From NCBI GenBank assembly GCA_004554455.1, contig SFMG01000017.1:1-38261 (forward strand): 38,261 nt of DNA. The letters are read 5' to 3'. Positions 25,308-33,192 of the stretch are shown here, piece after piece. Under the pieces are notes generated by a model that saw only the letters and a program-made list of their open reading frames with translations, was not told the origin of the DNA and did not search any database. Each line of letters starts with the position of its first letter. The stretch's first letter is position 1. A program made the position numbers and the translations under genes. The DNA comes from Bacteroidales bacterium (lineage in GTDB: Bacteria; Bacteroidota; Bacteroidia; Bacteroidales; UBA932).

Positions 25308-27158
25308 ATGTCACTGGAGCGTAAAGACAAGTTGCTGATCGGCCTTTGCATAGCGGCGGCCGCCCTTGTCGTGCAGCTCTTCTGCATACAGGTGTCCGAC
25401 AAGAGCTCCCGCGATGCGGCCAGCAACCAGTCCACGGTCCGGGTGCCCATATACCCGAACAGGGGAGTCATACGCGACCGCAACGGAAAGGTGCTGGTAG
25501 GCAACAAGCTCTGCTACGATTTGATGGTGACGCCCAAGACCATAGGAGAGTTCGACACGCTCGCGCTCTGCCGCAACTTCGGGGTGGACAGTCTCTACAT
25601 ACGCGAGCGCTTCAAGGAATACAGACGCAATATGCGCCGCATAGGCTACCAGTCCGTGGTGCTGCTGCGCCAGCTGAGTCCGGAAAAATACACCGCCTTC
25701 GCCGAACTGCAGGCAAAGGGCGGCTTCGAGGGCTTCTGGGGGCAGGCCAGGACCATACGCGAATATCCCTACAACGCCGGAGGCAACCTGCTCGGCTACG
25801 TCTCCGAAGTGGACGCCGACTACATCAGCCGCCATCCGGGCGAATACAGGCCCGGCGACTATGCCGGCCGCACCGGGCTCGAGGCGGCCCGCGAAAAGGA
25901 GCTCAGGGGCGTCAAGGGTGAACACATATACCTGCGCAATTCCCGCAACCAGATAGAAGGCCCCTACAAGAACGGCGAGGAGGATGTCGAAGCCATTCCG
26001 GGCAAGGACATCACCACCACCATAGATGCGGAGCTCCAGCACTACGGCCAGACGCTGATGCAGAACAAGGTGGGCTCCCTGGTGGCCATTGAGCCCGCCA
26101 CGGGAGAGATACTCGCCCTGGTCTCCAGCCCGGGCATAGACGTGGATCAGCTTGCCGACATAGGCAGCCACTACAAGGAGATAGCCGCCAACCCCTACAA
26201 GCCTATGTTCAACCGTGCGGTGCAGGCCTCCTATCCTCCCGGCTCCTGCTTCAAGGTCGTCAACGGGCTGATAGGCCTCCAGGAGGGGGTGATCACTCCG
26301 GAAAGCTGCTATCCCTGCAGTATGGGCTACCACTTCGGCAACCACAAGCTGGGCTGCCACGCCCACCGCTCGCCTCTGAACCTGGAGGAATCCATAATGA
26401 TGTCCTGCAACGCCTACTACTGCTATGTGCTCAAGGCCCTGCTGGAGAACAGGAAATACTCCAGTATGGATGAGTCTATGAAGGCCTGGGACGACTATGT
26501 CTATAGCTTCGGCTTCGGCAGACCTCTGGGCAGCGACTTCCCGGCCGAGCTCAAAGGCAACATCCCTACTCCGGAATATTACAACAGAATCTACGGCAGG
26601 GGCCACTGGAAGGCCAACACCATAATCTCCATATCCATAGGCCAGGGAGAGATAGGCTGCACCCCGCTGCACCTGGCGAACTTCTGCGCCACAGTCGCCA
26701 ACCGCGGCTGGTACATAACCCCTCACATAGTCAAGGACTCCGAAGACATCAGCATAGACCCGAAATACCACGAACGCAACTACACCCTCGTCGATACCAC
26801 CCATTTCCCGAAGGTGGTAAAGGGTATGTACAGGGCCGTGAACAGCGGTTTCGGTTCGGGAGGAACGGCCAGCATAGCCGCGGTGCCGGGCCTGGAGATC
26901 TGCGGCAAGACCGGAACGGCGCAGAACCCGCACGGGGCCGACAACTCCGTATTCATGTGCTTCGCGCCTATGGACAATCCTAAGATTGCCGTGGTGGCCT
27001 ACATAGAGAACGGCGGCTTCGGGGCGACCTGGGCTGCGCCGATCGCCTCCCTGCTGGTCGAGAGCTATCTCAACGGAGAGATATCCGAAGAAAGGAAATA
27101 TCTCGAGAAACGTATGCTCGAAGGCAATCTTATGGACAGAGTGAGAATAAGGAAATGA
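25308..27158 (+). CDS. mrdA: Penicillin-binding protein 2 (elongasome transpeptidase)
   Basis: A 616-residue class B PBP that cross-links peptidoglycan during elongation as partner of RodA. A transmembrane helix (about 9-27) leads to the pedestal/dimerisation region with the RGVIRDRNG motif (52-60). The transpeptidase domain has Ser313-x-x-Lys316, SCN (366-368) and KTG (534-536). Length is normal for this family. Its last 4 nt overlap the rodA start (ATGA), typical of obligate partners. Confidence 0.95.
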   Translation: MSLERKDKLLIGLCIAAAALVVQLFCIQVSDKSSRDAASNQSTVRVPIYPNRGVIRDRNGKVLVGNKLCYDLMVTPKTIGEFDTLALCRNFGVDSLYIRERFKEYRRNMRRIGYQSVVLLRQLSPEKYTAFAELQAKGGFEGFWGQARTIREYPYNAGGNLLGYVSEVDADYISRHPGEYRPGDYAGRTGLEAAREKELRGVKGEHIYLRNSRNQIEGPYKNGEEDVEAIPGKDITTTIDAELQHYGQTLMQNKVGSLVAIEPATGEILALVSSPGIDVDQLADIGSHYKEIAANPYKPMFNRAVQASYPPGSCFKVVNGLIGLQEGVITPESCYPCSMGYHFGNHKLGCHAHRSPLNLEESIMMSCNAYYCYVLKALLENRKYSSMDESMKAWDDYVYSFGFGRPLGSDFPAELKGNIPTPEYYNRIYGRGHWKANTIISISIGQGEIGCTPLHLANFCATVANRGWYITPHIVKDSEDISIDPKYHERNYTLVDTTHFPKVVKGMYRAVNSGFGSGGTASIAAVPGLEICGKTGTAQNPHGADNSVFMCFAPMDNPKIAVVAYIENGGFGATWAAPIASLLVESYLNGEISEERKYLEKRMLEGNLMDRVRIRK

Positions 27159-28570
27159 TAGAAAGGAGAACAAGTCAGAGAGGAGTGGGCGGAACCGTGG
27201 ACTGGTGGCTGGCAGGCTGCTGGCTTGTACTGGTTTTCATCGGCTTCCTGAACATCTACTCCACCGTGCACTACGAGTACCCGGAAGTGCTCGTGTGGGG
27301 CAGCCGCGCCTGCAAGCAGCTGGTGTGGATAGGCACGGCCGTGCTGATGGCCGCGGTCATACTCTTCGCCGTTCCCTCGCGCATCTACGAGAACGCCTCC
27401 CTGCCCGCCTACGTGCTGATGTTCTTCCTCCTGGTGCTGGTGATCTTCATCTCCAACGACACCAAGGGCTCCAACTCCTGGATAGAGATAGGCTCGGTCA
27501 AGATACAGCCCGCCGAGTTCTCCAAAATAACCAGTTCCCTGATGCTCGCCAACGTGATCAGCAAGATGGACCTCCATTTCCGCAGCTTCAGGGACTATAT
27601 GATAGCCGGCGCCGTCCTCCTGCTGCCTATGGCGGCCATAGTCGCCGAGAACGAAACCGGCTCGATGCTCGTCTATGTCGGCTTCATCTTCGTGCTCTAC
27701 CGCGAAGGCATATCCGGCTGGTGGCTGGCCCTGCTGGGCAGCATCATAACCCTCTTCATAATCACCCTGCGCTTCGGCATAGTCCCGACCCTGCTGACGG
27801 TTTTCATCGTCGCCAGCTTCGCCAACGATTTTCTCAGGGGCCGCAAGTGGCTCTGGCTCGCCATCAACATCCCGCTCATCGCCCTGATGATTGTGTGGAT
27901 AATCTTCTGGCCCAAGCCTCTCTATTTCCTGCTGCCGCTGATGGCCGTCCAGATAATATGCTACCTTGTCTTCGGCTTCCTTCGCAGGGATTCCTTCCGC
28001 ATGGCCAGCGCGGGAGTGATAGCGGCCTGCATGATTGCCTCCTTCAGCGTGGACCTGGTCTTCAACAACGTGCTGCAGGAGCACCAGCGCAAGCGCATCG
28101 AAGTCCTGCTCGGAATGACCGAGGACCCATCCGGCTGGGGCTACAACGTGCATCAGTCCAAGATTGCCATAGGCTCCGGAGGCCTCTTCGGCAAGGGCTA
28201 TCTCAACGGCACCCAGTCCACCTTCGGCTTCGTTCCAGAGCAGAGCACCGACTTCATCTTCTGCACCATAGGCGAGGAATGGGGCTTTGCGGGCAGCGTA
28301 GCCGTCGTGCTGCTCTACGTCTTCCTGATATTCCGCATAATCCACGACGCCGAACAGTGCCGTTCGCGCTTTATCAGGGTTTACGGCTACTGCGTGGCCT
28401 CCTGCTTCTTCATGCACCTTATTATAAATATAGGTATGACCATAGGCCTTATGCCCGTCATAGGCATACCCCTGCCGCTGGTCAGCTACGGCGGCTCGTC
28501 GATGTGGGGTTTCACCATACTGCTCTTCATCTTCCTTGCCCTCAACCGCGAAGAGAGGAAATATTTCTGA
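27155..28570 (+). CDS. rodA: Peptidoglycan glycosyltransferase RodA (SEDS family)
   Basis: A 471-residue polytopic membrane protein of the SEDS family that polymerises lipid II with PBP2. About ten transmembrane helices are evident. Conserved parts include GSNSWIEIGSVKIQPAEFSKI, the ENETGSMLVYVGFI segment, LFGKGYLNGTQSTFGFVPEQSTDFIFCTIGEEWGF and the final LPLVSYGGSSMW. It is longer than E. coli RodA (about 370), mostly from an extra hydrophobic region around residues 200-290, a feature I associate with Bacteroidetes forms. The NlpC/P60 gene starts one base after its stop. Confidence 0.95.
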   Translation: MIERRTSQRGVGGTVDWWLAGCWLVLVFIGFLNIYSTVHYEYPEVLVWGSRACKQLVWIGTAVLMAAVILFAVPSRIYENASLPAYVLMFFLLVLVIFISNDTKGSNSWIEIGSVKIQPAEFSKITSSLMLANVISKMDLHFRSFRDYMIAGAVLLLPMAAIVAENETGSMLVYVGFIFVLYREGISGWWLALLGSIITLFIITLRFGIVPTLLTVFIVASFANDFLRGRKWLWLAINIPLIALMIVWIIFWPKPLYFLLPLMAVQIICYLVFGFLRRDSFRMASAGVIAACMIASFSVDLVFNNVLQEHQRKRIEVLLGMTEDPSGWGYNVHQSKIAIGSGGLFGKGYLNGTQSTFGFVPEQSTDFIFCTIGEEWGFAGSVAVVLLYVFLIFRIIHDAEQCRSRFIRVYGYCVASCFFMHLIINIGMTIGLMPVIGIPLPLVSYGGSSMWGFTILLFIFLALNREERKYF

Positions 28571-28571
28571 T

Positions 28572-29258
28572 ATGCATATATATTCCCGCATACGCTGCCT
28601 CCTGCCGCTGCTGCTCTGCCTTGCCGCGCTCTGCCTCTCCGCCTCCTCCGAGGCCCGGAAAAAGGAGCCGAAGAAAGAGCCGGCGCGCATACGCATAAGC
28701 GTGTCGCTGAGCGACCTGGCCGACTCCGTGGCCGCATACGGGGCCGAGTGCGAGAAGGAACTCTATGAGGGGCTGGAACTGGAGATTCTGGAACTCAGTA
28801 GCGCCCTGGTAGCAAAGATAGACAGCATCAGCGCCTTCGCCCGCCTCCGTCCCCGCACATATCTCGGGGAACTGGCCGTCTCGCTCGCGAGGGAACACCT
28901 GGGCAAGCCCTACCGCTGGGCTGCCGACGGTCCCGACCAGTTCGATTGCTCCGGCTTCACACGCTATATCTACCGCCAGATAGGCATAGACATACCCCGC
29001 CACTCGGGAGAGCAGTACCGCCAGGGACCGCACATCGAAGTGCCTACCGACCTGCGCGAGGGCGACCTGGTCTTCTTTGGCACCCGCCGCAGCTGGCGCA
29101 GCGTAGGCCACGTGGGCATAGTGGTGGCGGTGGACAGGGAACGCGGCATTTTCAGCTTCATCCACGCCAGCAGTTCCGGGGGCGTGCGCATATCCCTGAG
29201 CAACGAAGACTACTTCGTCACCAGGTTCATAGGCGGCTGCCGCTACATACGCGACTGA
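28572..29258 (+). CDS. Exported NlpC/P60 family cysteine peptidase
   Basis: A 228-residue exported hydrolase. The signal peptide (about 1-27) is followed by a short charged region and the NlpC/P60 domain (about 100-228) with catalytic Cys in DCSGF, the first His in VGHVGIVV and a later His in FIHASS. Such enzymes cut gamma-D-Glu-diaminopimelate or related bonds in peptidoglycan. It is the last gene of the mre-rodA operon, starting 1 nt after rodA, which implies a role in opening the wall during elongation. The ATG at 28572 opens the signal peptide; an in-frame ATG at 28536 would lie inside rodA and hide it. Confidence 0.9.
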   Translation: MHIYSRIRCLLPLLLCLAALCLSASSEARKKEPKKEPARIRISVSLSDLADSVAAYGAECEKELYEGLELEILELSSALVAKIDSISAFARLRPRTYLGELAVSLAREHLGKPYRWAADGPDQFDCSGFTRYIYRQIGIDIPRHSGEQYRQGPHIEVPTDLREGDLVFFGTRRSWRSVGHVGIVVAVDRERGIFSFIHASSSGGVRISLSNEDYFVTRFIGGCRYIRD

Positions 29259-29266
29259 GCAATTAT

Positions 29267-29872
29267 TTACAGAGCTTTTGTGTCTGCCGCAATATCCTCG
29301 GCGGCAGGAGTGATGATTACCGGCATACCCACGTAAACCATTTCCACGAGACGGTCTATGTCCTTGTTGTTCAGACGTATGCAACCCTCGGAAGTGCGCA
29401 GGCCTATCTCTTCCGGCTTATTGGTTCCGTGAATGCCTATGCGGAGGGACAGAGGGGTGTTGAGGCGTATGAACCAGTCGCCGTAGCAGCCCTTCTCCCT
29501 GCATCCATTCTCCGGGTTGAGGTGCGTCCATTCCGAAGACGGCTCTATGCGCCTGATGCTGAAAACCCCTTCCGGAGTGCGCTCGTCCTCCTTGGTGCGT
29601 TTGTCGCCGTATTCGCTGCCGCAGGAAATGGGAGCCGAAAAGAGCAGCTCGGAGCAGGAACTGTACAGCTGAAGGCACATATCCTCCTTGGAGACAAGAA
29701 TGAAAGCGGCGTTGCCTGAGGGTACGGCGGAACTGACCGGTCCCTCCTCGACAGTCTTCATTGGTTCCGAAGCCGCCGAATAGAAACTGTGTGGGTCGCT
29801 GCCTGCGCCTGGAATCAGGCAAAACAAAAGGCAGAAGGCAATTTTCCTTGCACTTGCTTTCAATTCTTCCAT
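29267..29872 (-). CDS. Exported L,D-transpeptidase (YkuD family)
   Basis: A 201-residue protein with an N-terminal signal segment (about 9-25) and a YkuD domain (about 60-190). The diagnostic motif is HGTNKPEEIG followed by SEGCIRL, with the catalytic Cys and the spaced His-Gly. These enzymes make 3-3 cross-links between diaminopimelate residues or attach proteins to the wall, and resist most beta-lactams. A low-complexity linker holds the segment between signal and domain. The start at 29872 begins the signal; an ATG at 29932 would precede the promoter. It converges on the NlpC/P60 gene with 8 bp between stops. Confidence 0.9.
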   Translation of the reverse strand: MEELKASARKIAFCLLFCLIPGAGSDPHSFYSAASEPMKTVEEGPVSSAVPSGNAAFILVSKEDMCLQLYSSCSELLFSAPISCGSEYGDKRTKEDERTPEGVFSIRRIEPSSEWTHLNPENGCREKGCYGDWFIRLNTPLSLRIGIHGTNKPEEIGLRTSEGCIRLNNKDIDRLVEMVYVGMPVIITPAAEDIAADTKAL

Positions 29873-29893
29873 ACTTGCAAACGCTCTCGCATC

Positions 29894-29925
29894 TTTGCAA
29901 AGATAATTGAAAAACAGTAAATTTG
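29894..29925 (+). promoter_or_regulatory. ahcY promoter with consensus -33 and -7
   Basis: TTTG (29894-29897), a 20-bp spacer, and TAAATTTG (29918-29925) fit the Bacteroidetes promoter pattern exactly. The leader would be about 40 nt. The -33 element abuts the -7 box of the divergent L,D-transpeptidase gene. Confidence 0.75.
29898..29905 (-). promoter_or_regulatory. -7 box of the L,D-transpeptidase gene
   Basis: TATCTTTG on the minus strand, an exact match, 26 nt before the ATG at 29872. Together with the adjoining plus-strand element it makes the 14-bp palindrome ATCTTTGCAAAGAT (29891-29904). Confidence 0.65.
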
Positions 29926-29967
29926 CAGACAATTTTTCAACAGCTTATCAACAGAAACACACGATTT

Positions 29968-31230
29968 ATGGCAAGCGAAATACGGGATCTCTCACTCTGG
30001 CAGGACGGCCGGCTCAAGATCGAATGGGTAAAACATCACATGCCGCTGCTGCGCTCCCTTGAGGAGCAGTTCAGCGCCGAAAAGCCCTTTGCCGGGCTCA
30101 GAGTGGCACTCTCGGTGCATCTCGAGGCCAAGACGGCCTATCTCTGCAAGGTGCTCGCCGCAGGCGGGGCCGAAATGTACGTGACCGGCAGCAACCCTCT
30201 CTCCACCCAGGACGACGTGGCAGCGGCCCTCGTGCACGACGGGCTGAACGTCTTCGCCTGGTACGACGCGACGCCTGAGGAATATATGTCCCACTGCCGC
30301 AGGGTCATAGAAGTGGGTCCGAATGTGATCATAGACGACGGCGGAGACCTGGTGAACCTGATTCACAGCGAATTCCCCCAGCTCCTGGACAAGGTCATAG
30401 GCGGCTGCGAGGAAACCACCACGGGCATACTGCGCCTGATACGCATGAACCGTGCGGGCGAACTCCGCTTTCCTATGATGCTGGTGAACAATGCCGACTG
30501 CAAGCATCTCTTCGACAACCGCTATGGCACGGGACAGTCCGTATGGGACGGCATCAACCGCACCACGAACCTCATAGTCGCCGGCAAGACCGTCGTGGTG
30601 GCCGGTTACGGCTGGTGCGGCAAGGGCGTTGCGATGAGAGCCAAGGGCCTGGGTGCCGAAGTCATTGTCACAGAGGTGGACCCGGTCAAGGCCATAGAGG
30701 CGGTGATGGACGGCTTCAAGGTGATGAAAATGCGCGAAGCGGCTGCGCAGGGAGACATATTCGTAACCGTAACCGGCTGCGAAGGCGTGATTGCCGAGGG
30801 CGACTTCCTCGCAATGAAGGACGGCGCCATCTGCTGCAATGCTGGCCATTTCGACTGCGAAGTGGACGTAGCGGCCCTCAGGCGCATAGCCGTCAATGCC
30901 GCTCCTGCCCGCAAGAATATAGTCTGCTACACCCTTTCCGACGGCCGCCGCATCTACATACTCGCGGAAGGCCGGCTCGTGAACCTTGCCGCAGGCGACG
31001 GCCATCCGGCCGAAATCATGGATATGTCCTTCGCCATCCAGGCCCTGAGCGCCCGCTACATAGTCGAAAACAGGGACTCGCTCCCGCGCGAAAAGGGCCG
31101 TATGGTGCACGAGATACCGGCGGAAATCGACCGTGCGGTGGCTCTGCGCAAGCTGGAATCCTGGGGTTACTGCATAGATGAGCTCAGCGAGGAACAGCGC
31201 CTCTATCTCTACGGAAATGACTGTCAGTGA
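29968..31230 (+). CDS. ahcY: Adenosylhomocysteinase, short archaeal-like form
   Basis: A 420-residue NAD-dependent hydrolase that splits S-adenosylhomocysteine (or a deaminated analogue) into homocysteine and a nucleoside. The NAD loop is GYGWCGKG (213-220), and GDGHP (344-348) and the DNRYGTGQS segment (183-191) are present. The substrate region reads TGSNPLSTQDDVAAAL (73-88), the form found in archaeal and Thermotoga-like proteins; most bacterial and eukaryotic enzymes have FSTQDHAAAA and end with a Lys/Tyr-containing DHYRY-type tail, which is absent here. Some archaeal members prefer S-inosylhomocysteine. The ATG at 29968 is chosen over an upstream TTG that overlaps the -7 box. Confidence 0.92.
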   Translation: MASEIRDLSLWQDGRLKIEWVKHHMPLLRSLEEQFSAEKPFAGLRVALSVHLEAKTAYLCKVLAAGGAEMYVTGSNPLSTQDDVAAALVHDGLNVFAWYDATPEEYMSHCRRVIEVGPNVIIDDGGDLVNLIHSEFPQLLDKVIGGCEETTTGILRLIRMNRAGELRFPMMLVNNADCKHLFDNRYGTGQSVWDGINRTTNLIVAGKTVVVAGYGWCGKGVAMRAKGLGAEVIVTEVDPVKAIEAVMDGFKVMKMREAAAQGDIFVTVTGCEGVIAEGDFLAMKDGAICCNAGHFDCEVDVAALRRIAVNAAPARKNIVCYTLSDGRRIYILAEGRLVNLAAGDGHPAEIMDMSFAIQALSARYIVENRDSLPREKGRMVHEIPAEIDRAVALRKLESWGYCIDELSEEQRLYLYGNDCQ

Positions 31231-31260
31231 GTTGACGGAAGAGCCTAATAGGCAAATTTT

Positions 31261-31302
31261 AAAAAAAAGTCCGGTATTGAAGAATAACTTGGACTTTTTT
31301 TT
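31261..31302. terminator. Bidirectional terminator after ahcY
   Basis: AAAAAAAAGTCC (31261-31272) and GGACTTTTTTTT (31291-31302) form a 12-bp stem around an 18-nt loop. The A-tract and T-tract make it a terminator in either direction. The ompA -7 box begins 3 bp beyond it. Confidence 0.75.
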
Positions 31303-31304
31303 AA

Positions 31305-31312
31305 TATCTTTG
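31305..31312 (+). promoter_or_regulatory. -7 box of the ompA-upxY transcript
   Basis: TATCTTTG gives a leader of about 75 nt, AT-rich and ending with an A-rich stretch before ATG at 31392. The leader contains the palindrome AGGTTAACCT (31365-31374). A -33 element at normal spacing was not found; it would fall inside the terminator loop. Confidence 0.6.
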
Positions 31313-31391
31313 CGCCTTGACGGATTTTCGAACTAACATATAACTTTTATTATTAACAACCAACAGGTTAACCTTTTAGGAAAAAATTAAA

Positions 31392-32681
31392 ATGAAAGTG
31401 TTCAAGTTTTTGGCGGCAGTGCTTGTCGCAAGCGCCTTCAGCATTTCAGTCAGCGCACAGGAAACAACTGCAGAGAACAGGGATGAGAACGGCAAGATCG
31501 TACGCGGTCCTTATCTCTCCAACGGTTTTGGCGCCAACTGGTTCGTAGGAGCTGCAGGCGGTGTAAACATCTTTATGAACGGTGCCAACGGCTATTCCGG
31601 CCGTGTAGGCGGTGCCCTCGACATCTATGTAGGCAAGTGGTTCATCCCCGATCTCGGCGTGCGCATCGGCTATCAGGGTCTCACCGGCCGTATGAACGGT
31701 GCCGAGTTTGCAGGCGTCGATGACAAGCTCGTCGAGAAATTCCAGTTCTGGTATCTCCACGGCGATGTTATGTGGAACATTTCCAACACCATAGGAGGCT
31801 ACAAGGAGTCCCGCTTCTGGAACTTCGTCCCTTACGCACACTTCGGTGCAATGCGCATCTTCGATCACGAGAATCCGGCCTATGGCGAGGACAAGCGCGT
31901 GAACGCACACGACAACGAGCTTGCCTTCGGTGTGGGTCTCTACAATACTCTGCGTTTCAGCAAGAGGGTATATGGAACCATCGACGTCCGTGAGACCATG
32001 TTCTCCCCACGTTTCCACGGCTACACCGGTGTCAGCGACCTCGGCGGAGTCTGCAGCAACCTTTCAGTTACCGCCGGCATAGGCGTTTACCTCGGCAAGG
32101 TAGGCTGGGAGCGCGGATCCAAGGATAACGGTTCTGCAGCAGCCGCAGCAGCTGCAGTGGCAGCCGCAGAGGCAGCCCTGCTTGCCGCCAAGGAGGCCAA
32201 CAACGCCCTCGCAGTCGAGAACGGTGAGATTGCAGCCGACAACAAGGCTCTCAACGACGACATCAACAGACTCAAGGACCAGCTCGACTCCCTCGAGAAG
32301 GCTGCCCAGAATCTCGACAAGGTTTACATCAACGATACGACTTACGTAACCCTTAAGCTTGGTACCGCACCTTGTACCCTCTACTTCGCGAAGAACTCCT
32401 ACACCCTGAATGCAACTGAGCTTCAGCACCTTGACTTCTACGTCAAGAACATCATCAACCAGGATCCGGACCACGCGTTCTACCTCACCGGTACCGCCGA
32501 CTCCGCAACCGGTACCGAGGCAGTCAACGCCAAACTCAGCAAGAGGCGTGTCGAGACTGTAAGGAAGCTCATCATGGACAAGTACGGAATCTCTTCCGAC
32601 CGTCTTATCATCAAGGACGCCAAGGTATCCAACAAGTTCTCGGATCCACGCCTTGACCGCTCCGTGATAATTGAGCACTAA
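31392..32681 (+). CDS. OmpA-family outer-membrane protein
   Basis: A 429-residue outer-membrane protein with a signal peptide (about 1-22), an eight-strand-type beta-barrel (about 40-235), an Ala-rich coiled-coil linker (about 248-310) and an OmpA-like peptidoglycan-binding domain (about 325-429) with the peptidoglycan-binding pattern around TADSATGTEAVNAKLSKRR (Asp370, Arg385-Arg386). It ties the outer membrane to the wall. Isoleucine codons are mostly ATC/ATT, unlike the ATA-rich neighbours, as expected of a highly expressed gene. Its last 11 bases overlap the UpxY-like gene. Confidence 0.92.
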   Translation: MKVFKFLAAVLVASAFSISVSAQETTAENRDENGKIVRGPYLSNGFGANWFVGAAGGVNIFMNGANGYSGRVGGALDIYVGKWFIPDLGVRIGYQGLTGRMNGAEFAGVDDKLVEKFQFWYLHGDVMWNISNTIGGYKESRFWNFVPYAHFGAMRIFDHENPAYGEDKRVNAHDNELAFGVGLYNTLRFSKRVYGTIDVRETMFSPRFHGYTGVSDLGGVCSNLSVTAGIGVYLGKVGWERGSKDNGSAAAAAAAVAAAEAALLAAKEANNALAVENGEIAADNKALNDDINRLKDQLDSLEKAAQNLDKVYINDTTYVTLKLGTAPCTLYFAKNSYTLNATELQHLDFYVKNIINQDPDHAFYLTGTADSATGTEAVNAKLSKRRVETVRKLIMDKYGISSDRLIIKDAKVSNKFSDPRLDRSVIIEH

Positions 32682-33192
32682 AAAAGACAACGAACCCCTC
32701 AGTTGGTTCGCCGCAAGAACTCGTCACGGGCAGGAAATCTCTGTCCGTGACAAGTTGTTGAAAGCGGGAGTGGAGCATTTCATCCCTACCGTGCCCTCCA
32801 TACGTATCAGCGGAGGCCGCCGCCGCAAGTGTGAGAAGCCCCTGATCAGCAATCTGGTCTTCATCCGCGCGGAAAAGTCCAGGGCCTGTGAACTGGCAAA
32901 CTCCGTGATTCCCGTCTATTACCTCATCGACCGCGTAACCCGCACCCTACTCGTCGTTCCCGACAAGCAGATGGACGACTTCGCGAGAGCGGTAAAGCTC
33001 GACAGCGGCTGCATAGACGGAACTCTTCCGGAGCTCGAAAAAGGCAGCCGGGTAAGGGTAATCGGAGGAGCTCTGGAAGGAGTCGAGGGGCAGGTTCTTG
33101 AAATCTCGGGACACAACTACGTCGTGCTGTCACTCTGCGGGCTCATACAGGCCAAGGTTGAAATACCTACACAATATCTGGAAAAACTATGA
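32671..33192 (+). CDS. UpxY-like NusG-family transcription antiterminator
   Basis: A 173-residue NusG paralogue. The N-terminal NGN domain begins at WFAARTRHGQEISVRDKL (12-29) and the KOW domain is near GSRVRVIGGALEGVEGQV (124-141). In Bacteroides, UpxY proteins are encoded first in capsule loci and prevent premature termination of their own locus. This copy opens a run of polysaccharide genes and overlaps the next gene by 4 nt. The start is inferred to be TTG at 32671, overlapping ompA by 11 nt, because no ATG or GTG precedes the NGN domain. No promoter of its own was seen, so expression would depend on the ompA promoter. Confidence 0.88.
   Translation: MSTKKDNEPLSWFAARTRHGQEISVRDKLLKAGVEHFIPTVPSIRISGGRRRKCEKPLISNLVFIRAEKSRACELANSVIPVYYLIDRVTRTLLVVPDKQMDDFARAVKLDSGCIDGTLPELEKGSRVRVIGGALEGVEGQVLEISGHNYVVLSLCGLIQAKVEIPTQYLEKL

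Noticed and set aside
25311..27173. 620-codon open frame antisense to PBP2
   Set aside because: Shadow frame; low-complexity translation with no family match.
27065..28696. 543-codon open frame antisense to rodA, rich in His, Glu and Gln
   Set aside because: Its odd composition is what the complement of membrane-helix codons produces.
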